From the NCBI GenBank assembly GCA_030762935.1, contig CM060900.1:400797132-400861131 (forward strand): a stretch of DNA of 64,000 nucleotides. Reading direction: 5' to 3'. Below, one piece after another: positions 33,480-46,239 of this stretch (the stretch's first letter is position 1; each line of letters begins with the position of its first letter). This DNA is from Hymenopus coronatus (lineage: Eukaryota; Arthropoda; Insecta; Mantodea; Hymenopodidae). A program made the translations under genes and the position numbers. The notes beneath the pieces were generated by a model. It did not search any database and was not told where the DNA came from. It was given only the letters and a program-made list of their open reading frames with translations.

Positions 33480-34025
33480 AATAGTCTGCGAAGTCCTTTG
33501 CATTTGGCATTATTTTGTATAGCTGGTAGATCGCAAGACATAGAAATCTTTATACTGTACACATAGATTCTAGATCTCTTTAAAGCAATTAATTATTGTC
33601 AAAATAAATATCTTCGGTGTTAAAAATTTCAGAGATATTCTTTGTTAATGGTTTGAATTTTGAAATACTTTTCAGGTGGTAAGTGGCTATTCATATTTTG
33701 TCGTTCTCATGCAACGAGCATGGAATTTCAAGACCACCACTTAGCTTTCCGATTATTGTTTTATGCTACTCTTGTCCTCTTATAGCTATAGCGAAATGGT
33801 AAAAGTGTAATAGAAGTGTATTCATGGCAACAAAATAGGATATTTGTTTATTTGTTTACGTGTTTAGTAGTTTGTTTATGTAGTTGTATTTAACGGCTGT
33901 GCTTACTACATATGGTACCAAAGGTGAAGAAATAGAAGAATACGCTTTTTAAAAAATAGAGTGGGAGTGAGTGAGAAGAGGAAGAGTGAGTAGAGAAATC
34001 ATTTGAATACAACACTTCAGATGGC
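33480..34025 (+). repeat. Dispersed repeat R, copy 4 (diverged)
   Basis: Weaker match: TTTCAGAGATATTCTTTGTTA, GGTTTGAATTTTGAAATAC, AGAAGAATACGCTTTTTAA and TGAATACAACACTTCAGATG correspond to the second half of R. Confidence 0.5.
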
Positions 34026-35160
34026 TTTAAAAATATAATGACACTTTAAAGTGAGTGGGAAGTATATGGCCTACGTGAACATGCATATTTATGGGTATAA
34101 CGGATAAATGAGAGTGAAGCTTACTCTAAAATTCTACATACGGCTTTAACTATATGAAATTTCTTATTCATTTGTGAAGTGGTCAGTCTGGAAATAAATG
34201 TTAGGCTCTGAAACTACTCAGATGAAACGAGAGAAACATTTAAATGCTTTCTGTTTGTTTCCCAGCAAATACTCGAAGCAGGCACGTAGGATTTCTAATA
34301 TATCTTAGGTTGTACTTATTTATTCTACTGACGCAAAATAATTAAACGGTTAATATAGCTAAAACAAAGTTTTTCTATCCATGTTTCTTTCTGTGATGTA
34401 ATCGAATTCAAAATTCTGGTTAAAATCTTAAGAGAAGCTGTATAAAAATTTAAATCTACAGTACTAAAAACATATGCACTTCCAGTTCAATGAGACAAGC
34501 AGTCTTTTATTAACATGGCAAATTTCAGACTTGATCCCTTTGTAGTGGCTGAAAAATTGGAATAGACTTTAGAAAGATATATTTTTAAAATAAGTTCCGT
34601 TAAAATTTCGCTCAATATGACTCGCCTATGCAACTCATTAGCTGCATCCTGTGCTGTGATGTAATGACGTATGCCTGTCACTTTGAAATCAGAGAGAAAA
34701 CCTAGTTACACTTTCAAAGTTTCCTCAGACATACAGCAAATAATAAGCATTTCAAAAATGGGCGTGACAAATCAAATTTTAAACGGCATAAATCCCAAAG
34801 CTTTAAATATTCAATTTTCGACACAACGTACTCGTATTTAGGTGAAGCAACTTTTTCGAAAATGGATTTACCAAAAGGTAATGTACATTCTATATTAATT
34901 GACAAATATTTAGGTGCATTAAATTTGTTATGTACAACGTCTTTCTCCTCTGACATTTAGGCATTAGTGAGATCAAACGCATGCAATCGTCATCACGGAG
35001 TAGTAAACAAAATGCCCTTCACACAAGGTAAATAGCAAATGTCGGCGATATCTTCACGGTTTAGTACACAAATAAGCGTTTGCTGTACAAAGAAAATGCA
35101 CACAGTTCGACCCTGATAAAGTAGTGGAGGCTTCAATACGCCACAGCACTGGAAGGAGGA
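34026..35160. other. No recognised gene; two adjacent minus-strand frames
   Basis: Open frames 34956-34714 (80 codons) and 34681-34487 (64 codons) lie end to end on the minus strand in different phases. Neither shows a motif I recognise, and I cannot tell a decayed gene from chance. Confidence 0.3.
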
Positions 35161-35404
35161 CTGAGATATTTCCCCTCAGTATGGTGAGTTGCGCACTCGT
35201 GCACTGGACTTAGACTTGGAATGTTTTCTTCCATTGGAAATTTCCTTTCCCAATTATTACCTCATATCATGTATCATGTAAATAAATAAATATATATATA
35301 TATATATCAGAGCCAGGTACGATATTGGAATCTATTTTCATTAAAAACCGCCAAATTTGATGTCCAGGAAACGCAGGGGACACCGCGCACCTTGACCAAA
35401 ATGG

Positions 35405-35910
35405 ATATTTTGGGCTTACCGCCCAACAGGGGGAATAAATGAGGTGAGGGAACCGCAGCAGGCTATAGGCGCAGGAAGATCAGTCAACAGAGATGCGCAG
35501 AAGTTCTTAACAATTACATGCTCGAATGACACGGTCACATTGGCAGGATGCTCAGAGAGAATTCCCTCTGGCGGAACATGGGATAACTCGACCCACCTGT
35601 GAGAAGGTTGCCAACTGAGAGGACCCGAGAAGTATCCAACGAATAAGCATCTGGACCATCTGTCCGATACTGATGGAAAATGCATAGCTTTCATATCTTC
35701 CTGAAATTGAAAAGGGAAACAAAATCACAGCAAATGTGGTAATGGAAATGTGTGATAAAGAGAAACTTGTTGACATGCCAACCAGAGAAAATCACGAAAA
35801 ATCCATGGTCATTGTGTCCGGCCACAGGAATCGAACTCAAAACCGCCCGATTGCGAGCCTCCTTGATACTATGGAGACACATCACACTGTTTCGAGTCCT
35901 GCTAATATTT
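35405..35910 (-). mobile_element. SINE-A copy 5
   Basis: Minus-strand copy. Body end (35405-35500) is the complement of CTTCTGCGCATCTCTGTTGAC and CTGCGGTTCCCTCACCTCA; head near 35880-35830 reads GGGCGGTTTTGAGTTCGATTCC (B box). Confidence 0.75.
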
Positions 35911-36430
35911 GGTACCTCGTAAATAGATCTAATAGTTATTATTTGTTACAAACAAGTAGCAGGTCTTTATTTACAATACATATTCTGAATCTGATCTTTC
36001 TTTGTCAATCACGACAAGGTTTGATGTTAAGACTATTTTCTGCCCGTACGTTATGTGTTTATGCTAACCTGTTTTCATTTACCTTTTCTCTCTCTCCGGT
36101 ATCCAATACTGCATTTCATCCGCGCACCTTTTCCTCCCAAGGATTTTCTCGGATTCTATTTATCTTCGTTTGAGGATACTGGATACTATATTTTTGACAA
36201 ATTTTCTTAAAAGTCACTTTTTAAAAAGTTTAATTAAAAACTCTGTACCGTAATGCAGAATTAGAATTCAAATGCACTTTTGATCTAATCAATGAAATTA
36301 TTAAACCAGATGTGTAAACGCAGGTGTCAAGGTTGTCTGCAAATTGCTATTTTGTCACAGTTTTGCTTTATTGTATTTTTGCTTTCCATTGAGCAATTCT
36401 TGTTAAGTTTTTTTCCCCTTCATTTTTTTT
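35911..36430. other. No recognisable gene
   Basis: AT-rich, nothing recognised. Confidence 0.4.
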
Positions 36431-36432
36431 TT

Positions 36433-36652
36433 GGTAGTGTTTAACTACTTATGGCACCGCAGGCGATGACACTGATGATACATGAATCTAAATGGAGCAC
36501 CGAAGGAATGCGATGGCATGGGGAAACCGGAGAACCAGGAGAAAACCTGCCCCAGCTCAGCTTTGTCCATCACAAATCTTACGTGTGGTCGCTTGGGATC
36601 GACCCGTCTAGGTGAGAGGCGAGTGATCTAACCACTCGGCCACGGGGCGGCC
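36433..36652 (-). mobile_element. SINE-C copy 2
   Basis: Minus strand: head CCGTGGCCGAGTGGTTAGATC (tRNA-Ser/Leu-like A box) and ACGGGTCGATCCC (B box), body GTGATGGACAAAGCTGAGC, TCATCGCCTGCGGTGCCATAA, end AGTTAAACACTACC. Confidence 0.85.
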
Positions 36653-36879
36653 TTTTTCCCTTCAGATTTTGATGCACGTTTTCTGGCGATTAACAAGGTC
36701 TAAATAGCCTCTTCTGTAGAACAAACGTAGGTATGCGTTTTTGAAAGTTAAATGTGTTATTCCTTTTATTATTTTTGTATGAGGGGATTTAACATTACAC
36801 AAAAGTTAATATTTGATTGTGGAGAGGTGTACTCAAGAAATAGCATGCAAAGGTTAACATTTTCACCATGCGTTTCATA

Positions 36880-37800
36880 TTAAATTCGAGTTTTATTTTT
36901 AATTTCTCTACACGCACTATGTACGTAGTGTATAGAGAAGGTACTGTATTGCACCCAAAATTCGATACCGGGATTTCACTGGAAATATATGTTTTGAGTT
37001 TCCCTGAATCCCAGCAAGGAGCATTTTTAGAAAAATATCCGTGTATCAGTTTGTGTGGTGTGTGTGTATGTGTGTCTGTTTGTGGGCAGTGTAGCCCAAA
37101 AACGAAAGTCCGTTAAATAGCAAACTTGACATTTATGTTCAGTGTCTTCCAAGGATGCGACACGAGTATTTTAGTTCAGTATCTTCCAAGGATGCAACAT
37201 GAAGATTTTCAAAAGCACTCCTACCCCACCGTAACTACCCTTTACATGAAAAAAGTTTTCAAAAATGGCTGTAATGATTTTGATTTAAATATCGTATATT
37301 AATGATATTTACGTGACAAGCAAAATGTCTATCTTGAATTTTCTGGGAATAGTCTCTAGAGGCATCTTTATTTTGGATGAATTTTTCGGAATTTCGCATA
37401 ACTGGTAAACCGTAAGGGGTAGACAAAAACTTACTTAACATAGAATGTAGAGATCGTTAAAATACATAATTTATGTTATGTGGCTTTTTTTTTTTTTTGT
37501 GAAGTTGACCCTTTTTGAGACATTCCTTGTTATTGGTTTCAGTTTTAAAATACTTATACTTTTCTCTTACGGGAATTTGTCAATACCTGGCCATACAAAT
37601 AAAGAGACTTCAATCACATAGCAACCAGCTTTTAAGCGATTTGACTATCGCTTTAGCCTATGGTACTCCCTTATTTACCTTCTACTTACGAGAAAGGAAG
37701 TAATATGACCATTTCTGCTAATTTTATCTCGATTACATGAAGTAAATAGAAGAATATGCTTTTTAACAATAATTTGTTGCAGACTTCTCTACTAGCTATT
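36880..37800 (+). repeat. Dispersed repeat R, copy 5
   Basis: CACCCAAAATTCGATACCGGG, TG-rich tract at about 37056-37084, TTTTCTGGGAATAGTCTCTAG, ATAACTGGTAAACCGTAAGG and TTCCTTGTTATTGGTTTCAG. A short internal duplication of TCAGTNTCTTCCAAGGATGC (about 37139-37200) is private to this copy. Confidence 0.8.
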
Positions 37801-38004
37801 ATGTTGACAACTAGATTGATTGGCGCGTTTCTATGCATTCTTTGCAAATGACTGCTTAAAATTATATGGGCTGAATGAAGGAAAAATTTGCCACATTTTA
37901 ACTCACATGTGTCTCATAATGTCTACCGAGGTAAGTGTCAATATTGTTTTTCACTTATTTCCCCTATAATTTCTCAACAAGCGAGAGTGTACATTTTCTC
38001 TCTT

Positions 38005-38340
38005 AAGTAATGTGTCCACATTGTGTGGGATCTGTGGTGGAAATAGTGGTGTCTAGGCGGGTTTTCTTATGGTGCCGAGGTTTCCTTCGCCATGTATTTC
38101 ACCACCTACTCCATAATCACCTTTCATCCATTTCACCGTCATTCCATAGCTCCTTCGTCCTCACCCTCATACCAGGATCGGACTGATCACCCATCCGAGT
38201 CCGTCTGCTCCTCAAGAGGCATTTGACACCAGGCTCTGGCTTGCAAGTCCTGGGAGAGGATACGTGTCCTCCATACGAGGAGCATATATGGGAAAGTGGC
38301 AGTGGAGGTGGTGGTGATGTTGGTGGTCCAATCATGGTGG
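38005..38340 (+). mobile_element. SINE-C-related copy (long variant)
   Basis: GGGTTTTCTTATGGTGCCGAG, TTTCATCCATTTCACCGTCA and GAGGATACGTGTCCTCC are shared with the inverted copy at 43265-43572, which has a tRNA-like head. The head here is missing. Confidence 0.65.
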
Positions 38341-38890
38341 CACTTGAACCTTGAAGGAGGGCGATGAATAATGAAAAATAACCGTAGTAAATTTTTCCTT
38401 TTTAATTTATATACAGCATGTTGGTGATTGATTTGTCTAAACGAATTTTATTTAACGAGTGTTTAATGTTACAGCTTGGAAACTATGAACTGCCTGGTTT
38501 TATTCGAATTATTTGAACTTACTTTCTTACATGCAGCTCGTAGTCTATTCGTCACACAGTAAATGTAATATTAATGTTATTGGATCACCCTACCTGTAGA
38601 GACACAGGATTACTTTATTCTGTGACTAGATTTGTTCTCGAGATGTCTGAGTTGATGTTAATGTGCTAACATTTCGGATTTAATACCAGTACTTGTCTAT
38701 GAATATGCAAGAAAATAAGAGTAGAGTTAAGGTACGCTATAATTTCACACTTTTGTATTACGAACACCAATCTTGAACGAGATACAGCTGTAAAAATGGT
38801 GGAAAGCTTTGGCAGTAAATGTTTTGTAATTCCTACTATGTCACGAGATGACTCCACAGTAATGTGTGAAGCACCATTCGGGAGGGAGAT
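38341..38890. other. No recognisable gene
   Basis: AT-rich; the 116-codon minus frame 38666-39016 overlaps the SINE-B below and has no motif. Confidence 0.35.
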
Positions 38891-38894
38891 CTCG

Positions 38895-39445
38895 AAATAT
38901 TTTCTGACGGTCCGACCACTCTGGTGACCATGGATTTTTTTCCCCGTAGTTTCCCCAATTCGGCAGGTAAATCTTGGCAGTGGTTCCCCTTGTATCACGA
39001 ATTTATTGTGCATCATTTCCTCTACCTACAATTTCCTTTAGTCTGCATTATCTCATACGTTTCAGGGCTTTTAGGACCAGGCAATGGAACACGGCGAGTT
39101 GCGGAGGGACGGTGAAATTTGCGTTGGGTACAGATTCCTCCCTGGCTATTGGCCGACCGGCTTGAGCCCTTTCGTCCGAGAGACTCGCTTCAGAACGGCA
39201 CCACCAGGTTAACAGTGGCTAAGGCAGGTTGGCCAGTGTCAATAATTAGTGGTAAGGACCCGGACCTTGCTAGTGCACATCGTCATCTGGATCTGATTCC
39301 TCTTCAGATCTGTCCGTATGTTTCTTCTAGGGATCACTTGGAAGCACAAAAAACACTATTATTATGGCCTACGTGCGACGCTATGGGCCAGTTATTGACC
39401 CTCCATCTGCCTTTAGCTAATCCTAACCCTCACTCTGTCGACATT
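38895..39445 (+). mobile_element. SINE-B copy 2
   Basis: TATCACGAATTTATTGTGC, TTTTAGGACCAGGCAATGG, GAACACGGCGAGTTGCGG and the downstream GGTACAGATTCCTCCCTGGC match other SINE-B copies. The head is weak. The open frames here (38924-39478) are chance. Confidence 0.65.
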
Positions 39446-42400
39446 TATTTTAATATATGTAAAATTATAATTTTATAATTTTCACTATATTTGCATAATT
39501 TTAGGTCAATGTTTTGAACCATTGCGCCCAGAATGCATTTGCAACAGAAACCCGCATTTTGTATATCTAAATTCTCTAGGTAGTCTTAACCCATACTCGG
39601 CTGTCTATTCAATTGGTCTATCCGTCTATCCACAAAAAACTAATATTTCTTCAGAACAATGGAATTTCGACAACGTTGAGAGAATGAATGATCAATTTGT
39701 AATGCAGCATAATTTCTTATATTATGGCCTACAATATGTATATTACATTGATGTACACTAAGAGAATAAAGTAATATGTACACCCTTGTCTTTTTCAGAG
39801 AACTCTACGGCAATGACTTTTACTGTGCACACAGCTTTGCTTGTATTCTGAATTTAATTTGACTTTTATCTGATAGACATAGCAGAGAGCTGTAATATGT
39901 ATAACCCAACGGTATTTTGTTATTACGAAAGTGAATTTACTTTTAAACTCTTGACACACAACACGTCAGATGGAACAGCCACAACAGCGCTGCCAAGTCG
40001 AATGCACACCAGTACAGACCTTTGCATAGTGTTTGCTAGTTATCCGTAACGTTAAAAGATTCTATCTGCTCACATAAATTTAAAGAAAGTCTGATTAAAA
40101 CATTTACCTAGTCCTGCATATAAAACTATTTCAACCTCCAAGTGCTTAAAACCCTGTCACCTTTGGTACTAAAAATAGGCAAATTTTGACTGGCTGAAGA
40201 AATTACTACCTTCTTTTTTCATATAAAATCTTTTTGAACTCAAAATTATCTATTACTTCAGAGATAAAGGTTCTATTAATATTGCATTTTTAGAAATACT
40301 ATAATTCAAGTGGATTTCCTGTGGAATAAGTTTGAAGAGGGTATTTACTACATTTGAAATACCAAATAAAATGACATATTTTTTCGCATTTATCAAAGTT
40401 TATGTATCAGTGGCTCATAAGCATCGTAACGTTTGATATAAATAATACATATTGAATTAATTACATGGATGATATTTATGCTCGACATGTCATTGATTTT
40501 ATTTTCATTACCACCTCAAAATACTTTGGGTCATGTACTAGCATTTCATCCTGTATTTCTCAGTTTAGACTTGCTTTTCTGCAATGGAATTTTGTATGGA
40601 AGGATTAAGGTAACATTTAATACATGCACGTTCACAGTAAATCACATGGAATAAAAATTACTTAACTTCTCTACTTCGACCAGTCTTTGTGTGAACTTCA
40701 GCTGAGAAATCTGACAGAAGAATGCTTTGACAAAGGCAAGCTCCAGCGGGCATTATCTTCAGTGCTAGCTGGCACATGATTGGACCTAATAGGCTACTTG
40801 ATAAAGAGTGGCGCAAATGAATATGCCCCCTCCGGCGAATAAGGCGTTTCTCGATGATCCTATGTATATAACGAGGAGCGTATTTGCCGCGAAAGGAGGT
40901 TGTTGAGGTGACGTACTTGCTCAGAGAATTCTCTGAGCAATAGAGCGAGAGAAAGTGCCCTGTTTTGTGCATTCCAGAGACTGATAGGAGTGCTGGTTTG
41001 TTGCAACACTATGCTCAAAGAGAAAGTAAAGAGTGACTACAGAGAAGCTGGACAAATCAGAGTGGCTTACTAAAATGTAGAAATTTACTACTTTTCTAGA
41101 AGTCTTTAATAGGATTTCTTTGCAACTGAATTACATTAAGGGGATTGTTTCTGTTTCCTGGCAGCAGAATGCGAGTAAAACTAAGAGAATAAAGTTCGCT
41201 AGTGAACATACTGCCCTCTATTTAACTATTTACCTCCTAATGACAAATGTCAAGCAGTTGAATACATCAAGATGATGGCATCAGTAACAGTACCTCTGAG
41301 TACATCTTTCGTTGCCACATCATTTGAGTTTTGCTTCGTGGAACGCAGTTATCGCTGCACGTTACATCATACTTTACAGGTGAATTGTTTTTAATGACTT
41401 AATCCTTATATCTTCTAAAACGCTTGCACTAAAATTCCCAGAGCGGAAAGTGTCTATTTGGTTCCGTATTGCACAGAGGATATCCTTATCTGGAGAGACA
41501 TGGCCCGTCAGGTTATATAAATGTAACCTTCTTCTGTAAAACAAATGGCTAATATTGACGCTGTGGTTTCTTATAACATTTTTAATGTTCAGAACACTAT
41601 ACAATTGCATTGCCGCCCTTATTGTGGTACTCCTGTCCTGCTTCCTTCTTTATTTTCAGTATGCTTTTATGTTTCAGCTTTAAAGTTATTATTAGAGGCG
41701 GATTTATATGCACTACAGATCATGAATGTATACACTTAGGCAGTGGAAAGATTGAAAATACACACTAAAATGCAAAACTATGTACCAAAATGGTTCAATA
41801 GCATAATGAAGATTAAAAATTGGTAGTTTTAAGTGTATTCATTTTCAACCGTTATTGTTTATTATTTATAGTCAGTCGATCATGAAATATTACTCAGTAT
41901 TTTAACGGCTGTTTTTATTTTGATAACAACATTTTTCTGACACAAAAATGTTCCTCCTGTCACTTTACATAATTTTTCGAGTAGAACTTTAGCCCTGTAG
42001 CGTATTGTTAACATCTGGAAGACGCAGGTTCCTGCCTTGGGTTTTACATTTTGTGACAAAGGCTCTTTCCAGTTTATCCAGGCACATATTTGGTGATAGC
42101 GGTTTAATATCCATTTAGGACAGAAACTAGTGTCATACATCTTTATTCCATACCTCTGATTGCAGCAAGCAATTCCCTAAAATAGCTTCCATAAACAGTA
42201 ATGCAGCCTGAACATTCTTCTCATTGCAAGCAATGGGCAACTTCTGAGAATAGACAATGCGTGCTGATGTTTCACATCTAAGCAATAAGCGCGTCACTTC
42301 AGCCCATGAAGCACAAATTTTCACTCCACGTGGAGTTAAAAGCACTTGAAGAGCTCCCGAGCAGCAAAAGAAGCCGCATGTTAATATTCAGAGTGCTATA

Positions 42401-43260
42401 TACGGAATATATTTTCAAGAAAATACAGAGCTCAATTTCAGAGTAAAAAGCTATACTTTAACATGTCGGTATTAACAGAATTAAATTCCAGTAATTACTA
42501 GAAAATAATTTCAAGCAATTTTTACAAACGTTTTGGTATTACAACATAACGTGCAGTTATGCCGAATTTTTATTACTTGAGTGCTAGAACGATTATTATA
42601 AGGAAATTTTAAATCTGAATGCAAAGCAGATAGTAACATTTTAAATCCGAATGAAGAAACCATTTTTTCATTCTATAGTCATTTCTCATTTTCGTATTAT
42701 ATTTGATTGTCTTAAACATTCAATAGTGCCCATCACTAGGTCATTTGCAAAAAGTCTGCAGTGGTCTAAGGATTTGCAGCAACAGCTTCTCTTGCGGCAG
42801 ATAATAATCACAGAACCTTTCTGCCGCACATGCAAACAGATGACCACGAGTCCACGGTCGTTCCTAATAATGAAAGGACTAGGAGTTGGGTGTCGTCTAC
42901 CCGGAAATATTTTGCTTTAAAGTGCTCATGGATGTCTAATAGCATATCAATTAATTCCTTATTTCCGTATTGTGGCCCTCCATGGTTACAGGAGTGAAGA
43001 ACTAATCACTATACACAGGATTTTAATGCAAATACATATTTCCTCTCTACTGCTAGCAAGTATGTTCACTTAGTATGAGTTAGTTATTAAATTTCCAACG
43101 ATATAAACAATATTTTATGTTGCATATAATGTACAACTTTCCCGGTTTCTTAATAAGTATAATATATCAGCGGTTTGTAAATTATGCTACATATTACTTT
43201 TTTTTAAATCTATAGCTTCTTCTCTTATAGCTGTTTACCCTCTTCGTTTGGAGGACTTAA
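39446..43260. other. Long stretch without a recognised feature
   Basis: Contains unidentified minus-strand frames at 40658-40972 (104 codons, rich in Ser, Arg and His) and 42345-41880 (70 and 86 codons in different phases, overlapping by 8 bp), plus small plus-strand frames (39522-39761, 42651-42920). None has a motif I can name. If host exons exist in this window, this is one of the few repeat-poor intervals where they could lie. Confidence 0.35.
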
Positions 43261-43264
43261 ACCA

Positions 43265-43572
43265 GCGCCTTGGATCAGTTGCCTGTTGACGAGCAATTGG
43301 AACCTGGATCAGAGACAGTTGGGAGGATACGTGATCAGCTCGATGCTTGGTATGAAATGAGATAGAAGTTATGGAATGACGGTGAAATGGATGAAAGGAG
43401 AGCTGATGATCGAGCTAGTGGTGAGTGAATTGTGGGGGGAAGAGAACCCGGAGAAAACCCGCCCATACGACTCTTTGTACACCACAAATCTCACACGTGG
43501 TCCCCTGAGATGCAAATCGCGCCACTTTGATGAAAGGTGAACGGTCTAACCACCCAGCCATGGCCCCGCCAT
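43265..43572 (-). mobile_element. SINE-C-related copy (long variant, with head)
   Basis: Minus strand: head GGCCATGGCTGGGTGGTTAGACC, then CCACGTGTGAGATTTGTGGTG, GGGTTTTCTCCGGGTTCTCT, TTTCATCCATTTCACCGTCA. Confidence 0.75.
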
Positions 43573-44045
43573 ACATTGTTTACATATTCTTTTTAGGCAT
43601 TTATCTTACCTTGAATTTATTTACAAATATACGATATTTCCATATAACATGTATTATTCAGTCAGTCTAGAAATTTGGCAACATTGATTTTAATTCATGC
43701 GCAACATAATTAATGGCTCACCTCACTTCAGTGAAACCTCCCAATATCTGGTCGTAGTCGTTCCCTCAGGTTATTACGGTGGCTTTTGAGCAGTACTCGG
43801 ATTTTAGCTGAAGTTGGTGGTTATACTTATACCTAATGATATATTTAATATAAATGTTATTCCCTTTATCCCTTAACATTTCTAAAGGCGTAATATTTAT
43901 TACTAAAATATTAATACTGAAGAAAAACTTAATACTAAATAAGTCGTACAGCTTTCGCAGCAGTAGTTTTATTCACAGAAACATTAAATAAATTGAGTTA
44001 GCTTTTTATGTCAATATGGTTTTTCAATACTTTTAATGGGCATAT
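43573..44045. other. No recognisable gene
   Basis: AT-rich, nothing recognised. Confidence 0.4.
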
Positions 44046-44060
44046 TTATATGCATATTAA

Positions 44061-44407
44061 CTAAAATTCATGGCACGACAGCTCACAAGGAACCTTGGCC
44101 TACCGCCCGGCCGCTGAGTCCCCCTCTCGGTCCGTGACAGACGTCATGGGTAGGGTGCAGTATTGGAGGGTGAGACGTGGTCAGCACCTCGAATCCCTCC
44201 CGGCCGGTTAATGCGGTCCTCATGACCTGGAGCCGCTACTTCTCCATTAAGTAGCTCCTCAACTGGCCCCCAGGAACCTCACGAGGCTGAGTGCACCCCA
44301 GTCCAGGTCTCCCAGCGGGGGAAAAATCACCACGCCAGTACTGGGAATCGAACCCAGGTTTCCCGCTTGGCAAACAGCTGCGCTACTACCGCGCTTAGGA
44401 GACGACC
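44061..44407 (-). mobile_element. SINE-I: GC-rich tRNA-derived SINE with perfect 15-bp target-site duplication
   Basis: Flanked by exact TTATATGCATATTAA at 44046-44060 and 44408-44422. On the minus strand the head reads GCGGTAGTAGCGCAGCTG (A box) and AACCTGGGTTCGATTCCCAG (B box), then CGCTGGGAGACCTGGACTGG, GTGCACTCAGCCTCGTGAGG, GAGCTACTTAATGGAGAAG and GCGGCCGGGCGGTAGGCC. The 347-bp body is far more GC-rich than its surroundings. I recall similar SINEs from orthopteroid insects; unverified. Confidence 0.95.
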
Positions 44408-44422
44408 TTATATGCATATTAA

Positions 44423-44815
44423 TGAAGCTTTAAATGCATAAATACTAAAGGGATTACATATTAGTGCATAGCTTTTCTGCCTCCACTGATTATAACACGG
44501 AGCGCGAACTACCAAGTTTCAGCATAGGTAAGAATGAGTACACAAGAAGTATGCTGTTGCAGTTGTGCAGAAATAGCCACTCACGAGGACATGAAGCCCT
44601 CGCACCCAAACTGTTGTTCAATATTTACCCGAGCCACCCAGGATGCTCTCTCTCTCTCAACTAATGAGTACTGGTGCACAATAAGAAACTATCCATTACA
44701 TGGCACATTGTACTCAACAATATGAGCGTTCAATGTTATACTGTTCACTACTATGCTAGGCTTCACTTCAATAGCACCTAACAGTGACTAGTAATATATA
44801 AGCGTGCGTTTTGTA
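44423..44815. other. No recognisable gene
   Basis: Small plus-strand frames (44464-44725) just upstream of the Mutator-like remnant; no motif. Confidence 0.35.
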
Positions 44816-44822
44816 AATGAAT

Positions 44823-45665
44823 TGAGGAGTGAAAGAGTCTCTTGGTAAAGGGAACACAGTGAATCTGCATTACATCGACCTGCGTTTAGTGTATGGACTC
44901 AGAGAGATGGGTAAAGGACAGACTTCAGAAAATATTTTATGCTGTATCGTAAATCTTCCCAAACCTCCAGCAAATTTTTACATGTGTGTAAATGTACTTG
45001 GTTCAGCAGTCAAAATGTGTGTATGGAAAAGCATGAAAGAAGTCATTGAAGAAGCTGTAGAATGTAATAAAGCTGTAGAAGTAATTAACAATAGCCTTGG
45101 ATATCCCATACCAAAAATATTATCCATAAACTGGAGTAGTAATAGCAACTACTACAGACAGAGGTAATGTTGGGGATCTGGCTATAAAAATGAACTCTGT
45201 AACTGCAGAAAAGCACATGAAAAAATTGTATTGCCAATTTCCACCGAGTCGGTGGAGGAATGAAAGTTGATGGTGAAAATGACATTTTTAAATTTGCTGA
45301 CAGAGAACGTCAGATAGATACATAGTATTTAGGAGATGCGGATAACAAATCATAAAATACAGTAATGGCAGAAGAACCTTGTAGTGATGGTGTAATTACA
45401 GACCAACTGGAATTCACTATACATGCACAAAAGAAGAGGGGACTGGGCTAAGAAGTTTTAAATTAAAATTGCAAGGGAAAATTCTTAATGATGGCAAGCC
45501 GCTCGGAGGAGCGAAGCCTGTTACTGATGTTAGCATTCTAAGGTATTCAGACCTATTATGGACTGACCATAAGAGAGCTCTAGAAAATGAAGAAAGCAGT
45601 CTGGGCAATTTATTTTCAACTACTTTCGTCTACTTTAAACTGATGACAATCCTTAAAGAATAGAG
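44823..45665 (+). pseudogene. Mutator-like transposase (pfam20700 type), decayed
   Basis: The first frame (44829-45167) has VNLHYIDLRLVYGLREMGKG, LCCIVNLPKPPANF, LGSAVKMCVWKSMKE and IEEAVECN. These follow the order of the arthropod Mutator-like transposase domain (xINxRxVYAMRxIGKG ... FCGIxNMPxPP ... ESMxxAxxE). The expected DGTWxKRGH block is lost; afterwards GGGMKVDGENDIFKF and YLGDADNKS correspond to GSSGxMExxGAxxxF and YLGDGDSKxF, in another frame. Then come IHAQKKRG, LQGKILNDGKPLGGAK, VTDVSILRYSDLLW (45469-45663) and NYYGLAIRR-like and KAVWAIYF blocks in a neighbouring frame. Several frameshifts and in-frame stops make it a pseudogene. Confidence 0.8.
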
Positions 45666-45764
45666 ATTCCCAAACCTATGTTCCCTGCCAATTAAACACA
45701 ATTTGATATATTTGGGCTATTTGCATCAACTTCTCATGAAGTCACGATGGCATCGGCTAACCAT

Positions 45765-46105
45765 ACCTTAGCACCGCGAGCCCAAGCCACACCGAGGTGG
45801 TTTTGCCTTATCAGACCAACAAACATTCTGGAAAAGAGAGAGATAGAAAACTTTGCGAAACGCACAATCTGTTGTCTTGCCGCTATACATTGCACATCAT
45901 CGCCTTCAACCCTGAAAGGGATGAAAAGTAATTCACGGGTACAGTAAAGTATGGACAGAAAAATGGTGCTAGAAAATGAACTACCCTGGCATTCTCATAC
46001 CGACCCGGAAACACCATGAAAATTCTCATTATCAGAATGGCGGGCCTCACAGAAATACAACCCGGGATATCCCGAACGCGAACCTCAACGTTACCTAAGA
46101 CTCAT
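45765..46105 (-). mobile_element. SINE-B copy 3 (diverged)
   Basis: Minus strand: TTTTCATGGTGTTTCCGGG, GTATGAGAATGCCAGGGTAG match the SINE-B motif TTTTCATGGTTGACCCGGTC...GCGAATGCTGGGGTTG. Confidence 0.55.
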
Positions 46106-46239
46106 GTACCTCGTTTTCTTAAGTTCAAAGCAAATTTTAAGGGGATTTTTTTTTTGTGATTAGAATTGCGATTATTGCAAACTGTGCCCCTACCCACTAG
46201 GGAAAAGGACTCTATGTATGACATTGTCAACCTTTCCAA

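Noticed and set aside
38666..39478. Open frames of 116 and 119 codons on opposite strands
   Set aside because: They overlap a SINE-B copy and each other; no conserved domain.
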